DNA of 64,000 nucleotides from CAYXAA01 sp964462985 (GCA_964462985.1 CAYXAA010000024.1:1-64000); one strand, 5' to 3'; shown: positions 1 to 7,941, counted from the stretch's first letter. Numbers and translations are program-made. The notes: generated from the letters alone by a model not told the origin.

Positions 1-1105
1 TGGTCGGGATGCCGCCCATGTTGTAGTGCACGGTCGGCAGCACCGGGATCGGCTCCTTGGTGACGTCGACGCCGGCGAAGATCTTGGCCGATTCCGAGAT
101 CCCGGGCAGACGCTCATGCAAGATCGCCGGATCAAGGTGGTCGAGGTGCAGGTAGATGTGGTCCTTGTTCTTGCCCACGCCCCGGCCTTCGCGGATCTCG
201 ATCGTCATGCAGCGCGAGACAACGTCGCGCGACGCAAGATCCTTAGCCGAGGGTGCATAGCGCTCCATGAAGCGCTCGCCCTCGGAATTGACCAGATAGC
301 CGCCCTCGCCGCGTGCGCCCTCGGTGATCAGGCAGCCCGCGCCATAGATGCCAGTCGGGTGAAACTGCACGAACTCCATGTCCTGAAGCGGCAGGCCGGC
401 CCGGGCGACCATCCCGTTGCCGTCGCCAGTGCAGGTGTGGGCGGAGGTTGCCGAGAAATAGGCGCGGCCGTAACCACCGGTCGCCAGCACGACCATCTTA
501 GCCGCAAATCGGTGGATCGTGCCGTCATCGAGGTTCCAGGCGATCACGCCCTGGCACACGCCGTCCTCGGACATGATCAGGTCGAGGGCGAAGTACTCGA
601 TGAAGAACTCCGCATTGTGCCGCAGCGACTGGCCGTAGAGCGTATGCAGAATGGCATGGCCGGTGCGGTCGGCCGCGGCACAGGTACGTTGCACCGGGGG
701 GCCTTCCCCGTAATTCTGCATGTGACCGCCGAACGGGCGCTGGTAGATGCGCCCGTCCTCGGTCCGCGAGAACGGGACACCATAGTGCTCGAGCTCGTAA
801 ACCGCCTTCGGCGCCTCGCGGGCGAGGTACTCCATCGCGTCGGTATCGCCGAGCCAGTCGGAGCCTTTCACAGTGTCGTACATGTGCCACTGCCAGCAGT
901 CGGGCGTCATGTTCTGCAGGGACGCAGCGATGCCACCCTGGGCGGCCACAGTGTGTGAGCGTGTCGGGAACACCTTGGTGATGCAGGCGGTCCTTAGCCC
1001 CTGCTCCGCCATGCCGAGCGTGGCGCGAAGGCCGGCGCCGCCGGCTCCGACAACCACGACATCATAACGGTGGTCGACGAAGGAATACGCAGTTCCGGTC
1101 GCCAT
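1..1105 (-). CDS. sdhA: succinate dehydrogenase flavoprotein subunit, 3' end cut by window edge
   Basis: Flavoprotein of complex II, oxidising succinate to fumarate on the inner face of the membrane. The first 368 codons are present; the family is usually near 595 residues, so the C-terminal third lies to the left of the window. Visible are the N-terminal Rossmann dinucleotide motif (VVVGAGGAGLRA, residues about 17-28), the TRSHTVAAQGG segment whose His51 normally carries covalent FAD, and HPTGIYGAGCLITEGARGEGG of the substrate/FAD region. The ATG lies 5 bp after the sdhD stop, so the gene is co-transcribed in a sdhC-sdhD-sdhA order, with sdhB expected beyond the edge. Identification is secure. 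Confidence 0.97.
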   Translation of the reverse strand, partial: MATGTAYSFVDHRYDVVVVGAGGAGLRATLGMAEQGLRTACITKVFPTRSHTVAAQGGIAASLQNMTPDCWQWHMYDTVKGSDWLGDTDAMEYLAREAPKAVYELEHYGVPFSRTEDGRIYQRPFGGHMQNYGEGPPVQRTCAAADRTGHAILHTLYGQSLRHNAEFFIEYFALDLIMSEDGVCQGVIAWNLDDGTIHRFAAKMVVLATGGYGRAYFSATSAHTCTGDGNGMVARAGLPLQDMEFVQFHPTGIYGAGCLITEGARGEGGYLVNSEGERFMERYAPSAKDLASRDVVSRCMTIEIREGRGVGKNKDHIYLHLDHLDPAILHERLPGISESAKIFAGVDVTKEPIPVLPTVHYNMGGIPT

Positions 1106-1110
1106 CTGGT

Positions 1111-1494
1111 TCAGCCTCCGAAGCCGATCTTGACGAGGGCGAAGGCCGAGCCGAGCCCGATGAACGTGCAGAAGAAGATGTTTGCCATCAGCAGGACTAC
1201 CTTCGCCCCCTCATGATGCACGTAGTCCTCGATGATCACCTGCATGCCGAGCTTCATGTGGTAGGCGGCAGACGTCACCGTGAGCAGCATCAGGATGGCT
1301 ACGACGGGGTTGCCGAGCGTGGCCCGGACGTCTTCGTAGCTTCCGCCCTGCAGCGAGACGACCATGATGATGAAGAAGGAGATCAGGAAGATGTTGGAAA
1401 CGGCGGTGAGCCGTTGCCGCCAGAAATGTTCCGTGCCGTCCTTGGCGGAGCCGAGTCCGCGGACCCTGGCGAGCGGTGTGCGCATGTCGCTCAT
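1111..1494 (-). CDS. sdhD: succinate dehydrogenase membrane anchor subunit
   Basis: A 127-residue hydrophobic anchor of complex II with three membrane segments (about residues 33-50, 62-80, 98-120). The segment VTSAAYHMKLGMQVIIEDYVHHEG is typical of alphaproteobacterial SdhD and carries the histidine proposed to ligate haem b. With SdhC it forms the quinone site and holds SdhA/SdhB to the inner membrane. It lies between sdhC (12 bp upstream) and sdhA (5 bp downstream) in one operon. Confidence 0.95.
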   Translation of the reverse strand: MSDMRTPLARVRGLGSAKDGTEHFWRQRLTAVSNIFLISFFIIMVVSLQGGSYEDVRATLGNPVVAILMLLTVTSAAYHMKLGMQVIIEDYVHHEGAKVVLLMANIFFCTFIGLGSAFALVKIGFGG

Positions 1495-1506
1495 CGGGCG
1501 TCTCCT

Positions 1507-1905
1507 TCAGCGAACCGCATAGCCGACGATCCAAAGCAGGATCGTCAGCCCGACCGAGCCAATGACATTGGCGCGTGCCATCCAGTTGCGGCTTTCGACG
1601 CCAAAGCCGGCTCCAACGTCCCAGATCAGATGCCTTATCCCGCCGAGCATGTGATGCGTCAGTGACCAGGTGAAGCCGAACAGCACAAGCCGGCCGATAA
1701 TCGAGCCGTAGATGTCGTTGACGTAAGCGAAATAGTCCGGACCCGCGGCGGCTGCGATCAGCCACCACGCAAGGAACAACGCGCCGATATAGTTTGCGGC
1801 GCCGGTCATGCGATGCACGATGGACAGTGTCATCGTCAGCGTGGGTCGCCAGATCTGAAGATGCGGCGACAACGGGCGGTTGGCTTTCAGCTCGACGTCC
1901 GACAT
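1507..1905 (-). CDS. sdhC: succinate dehydrogenase cytochrome b556 subunit
   Basis: Cytochrome b subunit of complex II, 132 residues with the start placed at MSDVELKANRP. An in-frame upstream ATG would add 11 residues unlike the family, and a GGGGGAGAGATCC sequence precedes the chosen start. Family signatures seen: RPLSPHLQIWRP, the SIVHRMTG motif (Ser and His near the quinone/haem), and the SLTHHMLGGIRHLIWD haem-ligand helix. Three membrane helices are clear. It is the first gene of the sdh operon; its leader holds the 24-bp palindrome at 1930-1953. Confidence 0.96.
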   Translation of the reverse strand: MSDVELKANRPLSPHLQIWRPTLTMTLSIVHRMTGAANYIGALFLAWWLIAAAAGPDYFAYVNDIYGSIIGRLVLFGFTWSLTHHMLGGIRHLIWDVGAGFGVESRNWMARANVIGSVGLTILLWIVGYAVR

Positions 1906-1929
1906 GGATCTCTCCCCCGTCCCCGGGCG

Positions 1930-1953
1930 GCTTACCATTACGTAAAGGTAAGC
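1930..1953. promoter_or_regulatory. 24-bp interrupted palindrome in the sdhC leader
   Basis: Arms GCTTACC and GGTAAGC flank the palindromic core TTACGTAA; only the two A bases beside the core break the symmetry. It ends 25 bp upstream of the sdhC ATG, a position suited to an operator over the promoter or leader. The cognate regulator is unknown. Confidence 0.5.
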
Positions 1954-2119
1954 GTTTCCAGGGGGTTGACTGGTCGCGTTCTAGCGCCAAGGGAAGCGAA
2001 CGTCAAAGTATCCTATTGATGAAGGCGCTCGCGTCGCCAAAACCGGTCCCTCGGCAGGCTGTCGGCAGCCGATGCCGGAGCCAGAACGCGCGGTGCCCGC
2101 GCGTAGCGCCGTGGATTGG

Positions 2120-2785
2120 CTACATCGGGACGTTTTGGGCCACCCGCTTGTAGAGGTGCACCATGAAAATCGTGGCGAAGATCGGAGTGATCAGGTTCAG
2201 AATCGGCACCGCGAGCACGCCGGCGATCACGAGGCCGGCGAGGAAGACCGTGCCCCCGCGGGCTCGGCGCAGCGCCTTTGCCTGATCGGGCGGCATGAAG
2301 CGCATGGCCGCGAACTCGAAGAACTCGCGGCCGAGCAGGTAGCCGTTAACGAGGAAGAACGCGGCGATGTTGATCCCGGGCACGAGCAGCAGCATCAGCG
2401 CGACAACGTTGCCGAGCACGACGATGCCGAAGAACTTCAGCATCAGGACGATCGACTGGCCGAGCGGAAGCGCCCGGCCCGGGCCATCCTGTGGGTAGTC
2501 CTTCTGTTCGACGATCTCGGCCACGTCGTCCTGATAGAAGCCTGCAAATATCGACGTGATCGGCGCCACCAGGAAGCCAAGCCCGATGAAGGCGCCGATC
2601 CCCGTCAGGATCGACAGCGCTGTCGTGAGCCAGGGATAGGGCAGTTCGACGAAGCTGACTGCCCATTCCAGGCCGAACCAGACGAGGATCAGCAGCAGGA
2701 TTGTGAAGCCAAGCGATTTCCAGAGAATCGATCGGAACTCGGGCTGGAAGACCTGGGTAAGGGCGCGGGAAGCGGCAGCGAGCAT
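2120..2785 (-). CDS. EI24/CysZ-like integral membrane protein
   Basis: A 221-residue protein with four to six membrane segments: ILWKSLGFTILLLILVWFGL (about 22-41), the ALSILTGIGAFIGLGFLVAPITSIFAGFY region, a long hydrophobic pair FFGIVVLGNVVALMLLLVPGINIAAFFLVNGYLLG, and a C-terminal helix. The pattern, including VNGYLLGREFFEFAAMRFM, is that of the EI24-domain family, which includes the sulfate permease CysZ and many uncharacterised alphaproteobacterial proteins. Start chosen at MLAAASRAL because the 49 in-frame upstream residues are not hydrophobic or conserved in character. It is a single gene; no sulfur-assimilation genes adjoin it, so a transport role is only a family-based guess. Confidence 0.8.
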   Translation of the reverse strand: MLAAASRALTQVFQPEFRSILWKSLGFTILLLILVWFGLEWAVSFVELPYPWLTTALSILTGIGAFIGLGFLVAPITSIFAGFYQDDVAEIVEQKDYPQDGPGRALPLGQSIVLMLKFFGIVVLGNVVALMLLLVPGINIAAFFLVNGYLLGREFFEFAAMRFMPPDQAKALRRARGGTVFLAGLVIAGVLAVPILNLITPIFATIFMVHLYKRVAQNVPM

Positions 2786-3048
2786 GGAATCCGATCTCTG
2801 GAACGGGCGAACCGCCAGCACATAGGCGGCATGCCGGCCGTATACAAGGCAGCCATCCGTCAGTGATACGGCCGCCCGATGCGAAAATCTGCGGTGCGAC
2901 GACGCGGGCCCTCTTGATTTAGATCCGGACAAACGCGAATTGCGAATCGGCGTCGTTTTGCTCTACTGCGGCGCGCAACAATGAACAGCGGAACGATTGT
3001 CTTAGGCCCGGAGCCCGTGCAGGGCGCTCCGAAGCAGAGGACCAGTGA

Positions 3049-3735
3049 GTGATCGTGTCGATCCGAACCCTTGTTCGGGCGGTCGCTGTGGCCATGGCCG
3101 CCATGCCGTCCCTGTCGTTTGCCGTACCGGTCCATGCCGGCGAGGCCAAGCCGATCATCTGGACGCCCGAGCGTGCCGGAAATGCCTACCGCATGAAGAT
3201 GGGCATCAAGCTGCCTTTTCATTGGACAACATCGTTCGGAATCGATCTCGGCTTTGACGGCGCGTCACGTCAAACGGAAAGCATCACCGCGAGCAATGCG
3301 CCTGCCAACATGATGTGGGGCTCGTTTGCGATGCCCGATACGCATCAGTTCCTCCTGTGGCACAAGGCAGCGCTTTCGCTGAACGTCAATCCGGCCCTTG
3401 GTAGCGGAAACCTTGGGATTGTGACGGGGCGAGCCTGGAACTTCGGCGATAACCTGATCGCTTCCGTCGAGGATCACTATGGCATGAGCTACAATGGCGT
3501 GTCGCAGGATCCTCCCCAGTGGCGTACGACGAAATCGGTTCGCGTCGAGGTGGTTCCGACCGGTACGGCCTTCATCGCGCAGACCCACAGTTCGCTGCAC
3601 GATCCGGAGTTTCACACCAGTCTTCGCGCCGAACAACGTCTGACCAGCAGCCTGTCGGTGAACACCTCGGTGGACGACGTTTTCTCCGAGAACCCTCGAC
3701 AAAGCATCGGCGCGCGCTTTTTCCGTCGATGGTAG
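3049..3735 (+). CDS. exported protein of unknown function, possibly an outer-membrane barrel
   Basis: A 228-residue protein with a Sec-type signal peptide (SIRTLVRAVAVAMAAMPSLSF, cleavage likely after VHA near residue 30). The mature part is rich in alternating polar/hydrophobic stretches (FGIDLGFDG, LNVNPALG, SVRVEVVPTG, FHTSLRAEQ) and ends in ARFFRRW. A terminal aromatic residue and short amphipathic strands are usual in small outer-membrane barrels. No family is recognised. The GTG start at 3049 is uncertain; a second GTG lies six bases on. It is divergent from the EI24 gene with a 263-bp shared leader. Confidence 0.6.
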   Translation: MIVSIRTLVRAVAVAMAAMPSLSFAVPVHAGEAKPIIWTPERAGNAYRMKMGIKLPFHWTTSFGIDLGFDGASRQTESITASNAPANMMWGSFAMPDTHQFLLWHKAALSLNVNPALGSGNLGIVTGRAWNFGDNLIASVEDHYGMSYNGVSQDPPQWRTTKSVRVEVVPTGTAFIAQTHSSLHDPEFHTSLRAEQRLTSSLSVNTSVDDVFSENPRQSIGARFFRRW

Positions 3736-3837
3736 CAGCGGGGAGCGGCGCATCGGCCTGCCGGACGGCCGTCCTCCGGCGCCCCGGGGCGGGGCGATCA
3801 TCCGCCGCCCGCGGGGAGTCCGGTTGACGGGCGGGGG

Positions 3838-4071
3838 TTATCGTCCGTCCGTCAACCGACGATAGGGGCTGATGCAATCATCTGTTCGGCTGAGGCCGAT
3901 GTCTTCGAGTTCGCGGTGTGTCATGGCCGAAAGAACGCGTTGATCGCGGCGGCGACGTCCCGCCTCGCGCAGCCAGGCCATAATGGTCCAAAGCAGGCGC
4001 CTTGACGCAGCGAGGCACTGGGCGCGGGCCTGCGGCCCGCGCATGGCCTCCAGGGATTCGTTGGCAGGCAT
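3838..4071 (-). CDS. DUF1127 domain protein
   Basis: A 77-residue basic protein whose second half, AGRRRRDQRVLSAMTHRELEDIGLSRTD, matches the short YjiS-like DUF1127 motif (arginine-rich start, then L..mtd.eL.DIGLsR.d). Small DUF1127 proteins are abundant in rhizobia and some bind RNA and act in phosphate and carbon metabolism, which is known for the family, not shown here. This copy is longer than the minimal 40-50 residue type, with an N-terminal extension holding a possible amphipathic helix (CLAASRRLLWTIMAWLRE). It stands alone. Confidence 0.8.
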   Translation of the reverse strand: MPANESLEAMRGPQARAQCLAASRRLLWTIMAWLREAGRRRRDQRVLSAMTHRELEDIGLSRTDDCISPYRRLTDGR

Positions 4072-4264
4072 GGGTTCTTGGTCTTTCTCTGCACGTCTTC
4101 TTCTTCCACCGTCCTATCCGGCCGGACATGCAGTGACCGGGCCGGAACGGGGAAGGATAGGTGGCAGAGAGACCACGGCCGGACAGTGTCGCCAATCACG
4201 TTCTCGGCGAAATCGGAGGCTCCAACGAGCTTCCAGGACGTCGTGATCGTCCGGGCTTGATAGG

Positions 4265-4612
4265 CTAGGCGTGGACAGCGCGACTGTCATCCGGTGCCTG
4301 TTCGCGATTATCGCTCATGCCGTAGTCGCGCAAGATGGCCGCGACACGGATGCGGTAATCTGCGAAGATCCCGTCTCGACCCGCTGCCTGGCTGGCACGA
4401 TGGCGTGCGTGGTTGCGCCAGCGTGCAACCGCCTCCTCGTCGCGGAAGATTGACAGCGACAGGAGCTTGTCCGGATCCGTCAGGCTGCGGAACCGCTCGA
4501 CCGAAATGAATCCATCGATCTGCTCGAGTTCCTGGCGCAGCCGTGCAGCGTGGTCGAGATAGGCGTCCATCCGGCCTTCCGCCGGCCGTACTTCGAAGAT
4601 CACAGCGATCAT
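4265..4612 (-). CDS. antibiotic biosynthesis monooxygenase (ABM) domain protein
   Basis: A 115-residue single-domain protein with the dimeric ferredoxin-like ABM fold: MIAVIFEVRPAEGRMDAYLDHAARL is the first strand and helix, QIDGFISVERFRSLTDPDKLLSLSIFRDEEAVARWRNHARHR the strand-strand-helix core. The family includes quinol monooxygenases and haem-degrading enzymes, so the reaction cannot be assigned. GGAGG precedes the ATG. It ends a three-gene run ArsR - NIPSNAP - ABM on one strand, 32 bp after the NIPSNAP gene, which suggests joint control by the ArsR protein. Confidence 0.82.
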   Translation of the reverse strand: MIAVIFEVRPAEGRMDAYLDHAARLRQELEQIDGFISVERFRSLTDPDKLLSLSIFRDEEAVARWRNHARHRASQAAGRDGIFADYRIRVAAILRDYGMSDNREQAPDDSRAVHA

Positions 4613-4644
4613 GGCGGGGGTGCCTCCTTGTTCTGGTTTGGCCG

Positions 4645-4956
4645 TCAGCCCGCCTCGACTTGCCTCAGGAACGTCCGTTCCTCGGCGAGGATGAAGCGGC
4701 CCTCCTCGGCCATCTTGAAATTGGCTGCGCCTCGGTCCTCGGCGCGGAGCCGAGCGCGGTACGTTTCGTAGGCGGCAAGGCTCTCGAACGATATCAGACC
4801 ATAGGCAATGTTGTTTGTCCCTTCATGCGGCATCCAGTAGCCGACAAGATTGCCGCCGCAGTCGGGAATGATCGACAGCCAGTTCTGGGCGTAGGCCTCG
4901 AAGGCTGCGTGCTTGAACGGATCGATCTGATAGCGGATGAAAACGGTGACGGTCAT
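4645..4956 (-). CDS. NIPSNAP family protein
   Basis: A 103-residue ferredoxin-like protein: MTVTVFIRYQIDPFKHAAFEAYAQNWLSIIPDCGGNLVGYWMPHEG followed by IAYGLISFESLAAYETYRARL is the NIPSNAP pattern, structurally related to ABM domains. Bacterial members are of unknown function. A strong Shine-Dalgarno (AGAGGAG) lies before the ATG. It sits between the ArsR regulator and the ABM gene on the same strand. Confidence 0.85.
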   Translation of the reverse strand: MTVTVFIRYQIDPFKHAAFEAYAQNWLSIIPDCGGNLVGYWMPHEGTNNIAYGLISFESLAAYETYRARLRAEDRGAANFKMAEEGRFILAEERTFLRQVEAG

Positions 4957-5049
4957 GACCTGCTCCTCTTAATTTGGCGATGCCGGTGTTGTGGCTCGCG
5001 GATCGAGGCGCATGTTTCGGCCGCGGCCGAAGTGTCGGTTGGGCAGGCA

Positions 5050-5754
5050 TTAATCAAATCGCACGCCGAAGGCCTGACGCAGCCCGGCACGGCCCAGGGG
5101 GGTGACAAGAACAGCCCGGGTGCCTTCGAGGCGGCGGGTCCAGCCTCGGTCGAAACAGTACCGGCACAAGGCGGCACCGACTGCGCCGCCGAGATGCGGA
5201 CGCCGTTCGCTCCAATCGAGACAGGGCCGACACAGCACACGGCGCAGCGGCTTTCCATTGCCCGCGGTACCAAGGTCGATGCCGAGGCGCTCGAACAGCG
5301 CCAATCCGCTTGCGGTGATCGCACCGGCGTCCTGGTCGAATTCGGCGTGGCCCGCATCAAGCAGGGCGTCCGCGAGCGCGACGCCGAGCCGGCCGGCAAG
5401 GTGATCGTAGCAGGTGCGCGCCGTGCGAAGCGCCTCGTCGCGAGGGCCGGTCCGCAGCGGTCGGCGCGAAGGCTCGGCAATCGAGGCGACCTGCATGATG
5501 CTCTCCAGCATGCGGGCAACCGCGATCGAGGCCAGCCGGTGATAGCGGTGCCGTCCCTGCTTCTCGACGGCAATGAGGCCGGCGCCGACGAGGCGCTGCA
5601 GATGTCCGCTCGCCGTCTGCGGCGTGATGCCTGCGACTGCGGCCAGTTCGGCGGCCGTCAACGCCCGGCCATCCATCAATGCGTGCAGCATTGCCGCCCG
5701 CGCCGGATCGCCTGCCAGCGCCGCGATCTCCGCAAATTGCGCCGTCGTCGCCAT
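5050..5754 (-). CDS. ArsR-family winged-helix transcriptional regulator
   Basis: A 234-residue regulator. Residues about 1-80 form an ArsR-type winged helix: FAEIAALAGDPARAAMLHALMDGRALTAAELAAVAGITPQTASGHLQRLVGAGLIAVEKQGRHRYHRL. The C-terminal 130 residues carry several cysteines and histidines (RTCYDHLAGRLGVALAD, CRPCLDWSERRPHLGGAVGAALCRYCFDRGWTRR) as in the long ArsR subfamily with a C-terminal effector domain. The start at MATTAQF was chosen because the 24 in-frame residues before it are unlike the family. It lies 93 bp upstream of NIPSNAP on the same strand, with a palindrome 60-83 bp upstream of its own start that is a likely autoregulatory operator. Confidence 0.88.
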   Translation of the reverse strand: MATTAQFAEIAALAGDPARAAMLHALMDGRALTAAELAAVAGITPQTASGHLQRLVGAGLIAVEKQGRHRYHRLASIAVARMLESIMQVASIAEPSRRPLRTGPRDEALRTARTCYDHLAGRLGVALADALLDAGHAEFDQDAGAITASGLALFERLGIDLGTAGNGKPLRRVLCRPCLDWSERRPHLGGAVGAALCRYCFDRGWTRRLEGTRAVLVTPLGRAGLRQAFGVRFD

Positions 5755-6128
5755 TCTGCTTTTCCGCGGTTTCCCATTCTCAGGCGGAGGATGATAACCG
5801 GCAGTCGGAGACGATAGTACGGCCAAGGCCGAACTATTTTGCTTTCGGTCGCTATGATCGAACGGGATGTGTCCGATGAATGGATTGCCGTCTTCGTCGA
5901 TCTGGCGACAATGGTAAGCCGGTGGGGGGCAAAAGCCGTTGGGGCCGAACCGCTGGCCGGCTGGCGAAAGGACGCGGGGGAGACATGGACGGCAATCCGC
6001 GCTCCAACACGAGCCTGGAGCGGCTTGCCTAGCGGATCAGGCACACCGCGCTCGGTATGGCGGAACTCCAGGGCCAGGGCTATATCGGCCAGGCGCTCGG
6101 CGGTTTTTTTGAACCATCGGCCGACCAA
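5755..6128. other. intergenic region between the ArsR gene and the flagellar block
   Basis: 374 bp between the arsR start and the stop of the last flagellar gene. The arsR-proximal part is AT-richer and holds the palindrome at 5814-5837. The rest has short open frames on both strands but no recognisable protein, RNA or repeat; none of these frames has a convincing start or composition. Confidence 0.5.
5814..5837. promoter_or_regulatory. palindromic candidate operator of the ArsR regulator
   Basis: Interrupted 24-bp inverted repeat: ATAGT-A-CGGCC-AA-GGCCG-A-ACTAT. Ten of the twelve base positions in each arm pair. It lies 60-83 bp upstream of the arsR ATG, in the AT-rich promoter zone. Autoregulation is typical of ArsR proteins, so this is the obvious candidate site. 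Confidence 0.55.
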
Positions 6129-6587
6129 CTACTGCAGCAGCACCTCGGCCTTATCATGGAAGGCCAATTCCTCGATCAGGAGGTCGCGCAGCAGCGGCTT
6201 GCCGAGACGGGTGTTGACGCTGTCGCGGATTCGATCAGTCAGGGCATCAAGATCGTAACGTTCGAGATGGCGGAAGTTGAGGGCCTCGTCTGCATAAATC
6301 GTGCGAAAGGCCTCGTCGACCACGTAGGGGTGCGGCGGAACAGCGAGTGAGCGCAGCGTATCGCTATCCATCGTGAAGACAAACTTGGCGACCACATAGC
6401 CTTGGACGCTGCCGTTTTCAATCATTGGCACGCTGATCGGATTGGTCCGCTCGTAGTCCAGTCCGGGCACGAGTTCGGCAATCTCCGCCGTCTTGTGCAG
6501 GTCCGTCAGGAAATAGGCGGCCGCATAGCTCGACGCGATGGTCACGCCGGTCAGCCAGAGTCCGTAGCCGACCATCTGCAGGATCAT
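6129..6587 (-). CDS. membrane-anchored FliL-like protein at the end of the flagellar operon
   Basis: A 152-residue protein with one N-terminal membrane helix (MVGYGLWLTGVTIASSYAAAYF) and a periplasmic part. The order of elements (a conserved strand ISVPMIENGSVQGYVVAKFVFTMD, then DALTDRIRDSVNTRLGKPLLRDLLIEELAFHDK) resembles FliL, the stomatin-like stator helper, although the overall identity to the FliL at 24856-25365 is low. Its ATG overlaps the stop of the FlgN-like gene (ATGA), so it is translated with the flagellar genes. It could be a second FliL paralogue or an unrelated anchored protein; the placement favours a motor or basal-body role. Confidence 0.55.
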   Translation of the reverse strand: MILQMVGYGLWLTGVTIASSYAAAYFLTDLHKTAEIAELVPGLDYERTNPISVPMIENGSVQGYVVAKFVFTMDSDTLRSLAVPPHPYVVDEAFRTIYADEALNFRHLERYDLDALTDRIRDSVNTRLGKPLLRDLLIEELAFHDKAEVLLQ

Positions 6588-7021
6588 GGCCGGCTCCCCG
6601 GCCGACTGCGGGAGGAGTAGGTGCCATCGGACTCCTGTGCGAGCATGGCCTGGGCGATGACGTCGGCAATCTCGCGCACGGCATCAAGGTGCAGGCTGAG
6701 GCACTCCATGTTGGCCTCCAGGGCGCCGCGCAACGCCCGAAGCCGATCGACGATCTCCGGCGGAAGCTCCGTCGCATCGACTCCGCGTCCGGCGCGTGTC
6801 AGATCGAGCAGCGCATGGCTCTTGCGATGCTCGAACTCGCGCAGATCAACCTGGCCTCGACTGCGCAGGGCTGCAGTCTCGCGTTCCACGATCTTCTCCG
6901 CCCGCTCGATCGCCTGCAACAGCGCGGCTATTGCCTTGCCGTTTCCGCAAGACGCTATGGCAGGTCGTCGCTCTGTCGCGTCCGGCTGCACCGGGTCGTT
7001 CGCCGTTGCCTCCGCGCTCAT
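6584..7021 (-). CDS. FlgN-like flagellar chaperone
   Basis: A 145-residue mostly helical protein. The core AIAALLQAIERAEKIVERETAALRSRGQVDLREFEHRKSHALLDL, followed by LRALRGALEANMECLSLHLDAVREIADVIAQAMLAQESDGTYS, follows the pattern of rhizobial FlgN, which is thought to escort hook-junction proteins (FlgK, FlgL) to the export gate. It lies 2 bp after the CheL-like gene and overlaps the next gene by ATGA. The assignment rests on pattern and position; sequence conservation in this family is low. Confidence 0.65.
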   Translation of the reverse strand: MSAEATANDPVQPDATERRPAIASCGNGKAIAALLQAIERAEKIVERETAALRSRGQVDLREFEHRKSHALLDLTRAGRGVDATELPPEIVDRLRALRGALEANMECLSLHLDAVREIADVIAQAMLAQESDGTYSSRSRPGSRP

Positions 7022-7023
7022 GG

Positions 7024-7482
7024 TCAGCTCCTCTCATCCGTGACGCCGGTTCTGGTGCGATCGATCGCATCAGCGAGTCCGATGCCGCCGGCCTGCGCGA
7101 TCTGCTTGCCGATCTCTTCGGCCAGGAAAGACTTCCAGATTGATCCGGCCGTGCCCTCGCCGAACACGGCTTGCGCGTCGTCAGGCAGCATCGTCTCGAC
7201 CATCTGCTGCAGGACCAGAGCCTCGAACTGTTGCATCGGCGACATAGGCGAGCCGCGCAGCACGGTCTGATTGGACATCGCCCGCGCGATCGATTCCGCC
7301 GAGGGACCGATATGAGAGACTGTACCGCCCCGCAGGGCGAAGGCTCCAAGATCCTCTGAGAAGGCGTCCGCCGCCGATGAGCTGCCGAGTTGATCGAGGC
7401 GCTTTACTGCGGCAGCTTTCACCGCAGGGTCGGCCGCCCGCGCGACATCAAGCACCAGGTCTGTCGTTATCGTAATCGCCAC
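7024..7482 (-). CDS. rod-binding protein, CheL/FlgJ N-terminal type
   Basis: A 152-residue rod-cap type protein. The C-terminal half holds the rod-binding signature QFEALVLQQMVETMLPDDAQAVFGEGTAGSIWKSFLAEEIGKQIAQAGGIGLADAI, as in FlgJ and in the alphaproteobacterial CheL proteins. There is no muramidase domain, usual for alphaproteobacteria, where a separate lytic transglycosylase serves; one is encoded at 16311-16889. Start: the GTG at 7482 follows an AAGGA at good spacing and gives the N terminus AITITTDLVLDVARAADP. A GTG at 7521 would add 13 residues. Confidence 0.8.
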   Translation of the reverse strand: MAITITTDLVLDVARAADPAVKAAAVKRLDQLGSSSAADAFSEDLGAFALRGGTVSHIGPSAESIARAMSNQTVLRGSPMSPMQQFEALVLQQMVETMLPDDAQAVFGEGTAGSIWKSFLAEEIGKQIAQAGGIGLADAIDRTRTGVTDERS

Positions 7483-7536
7483 TTGCGCAGTTTCCTTCGC
7501 GAACCCCGCTGACTGTCCCACCGTAGCCGGCCTGGC

Positions 7537-7938
7537 TTACGGCAAGCTGGCGTAGCGCTTTGCCATGAAGACCTCCAGCGCAGTCTCCAGTTCGCGCCTT
7601 TCCTGCTCGCGCTGTCTCTCACGCAAACGGGCTGCTAACCGACGTTCAGCAATCTTCATCAGCCGTTCCTGATGCAGTGCAGTCGTCGTCATGCGATCTA
7701 TGTCTGCCTCCAGGTCTTCCTGCCTGGCGGAGAGCGCCCGAAGGCGGCCGTGGGCCGACTTCAGCAACGGCTCATGGCGCATCAACGCGCTTTCGGCCAG
7801 GTAGTCCAACAGTGCTGCTTGATCGGATTCCAGCGTCTCCCGCTGCCTGCTCAGAGCATGGAGCCGTGAACGTATCAGGCCGTGGAGCTGGCGCTGCACC
7901 TTGAGGATGCGTTCGATGTCTTTCAGATCGCTCGTCAT
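7537..7938 (-). CDS. coiled-coil protein, possible FliJ-like export chaperone
   Basis: A 133-residue highly charged helical protein with heptad-like spacing nearly throughout (DLKDIERILKVQRQLHGLIRSRLHALSRQRETLESDQAALL ... RLMKIAERRLAARLRERQREQERRELETALEVFMAKR). Size, composition and position 3 bp after fliR suit a FliJ-type stalk protein of the export ATPase. FliJ sequences diverge strongly, so this is inference from architecture and context. No fliI lies in the window. Confidence 0.5.
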   Translation of the reverse strand: MTSDLKDIERILKVQRQLHGLIRSRLHALSRQRETLESDQAALLDYLAESALMRHEPLLKSAHGRLRALSARQEDLEADIDRMTTTALHQERLMKIAERRLAARLRERQREQERRELETALEVFMAKRYASLP

Positions 7939-7941
7939 CGG

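Noticed and set aside
5839..6258. 139-codon plus-strand frame beyond the ArsR promoter
   Set aside because: Most of it is antisense to the FliL-like gene; residues are Arg/Ser-rich without domain pattern and there is no ribosome site.
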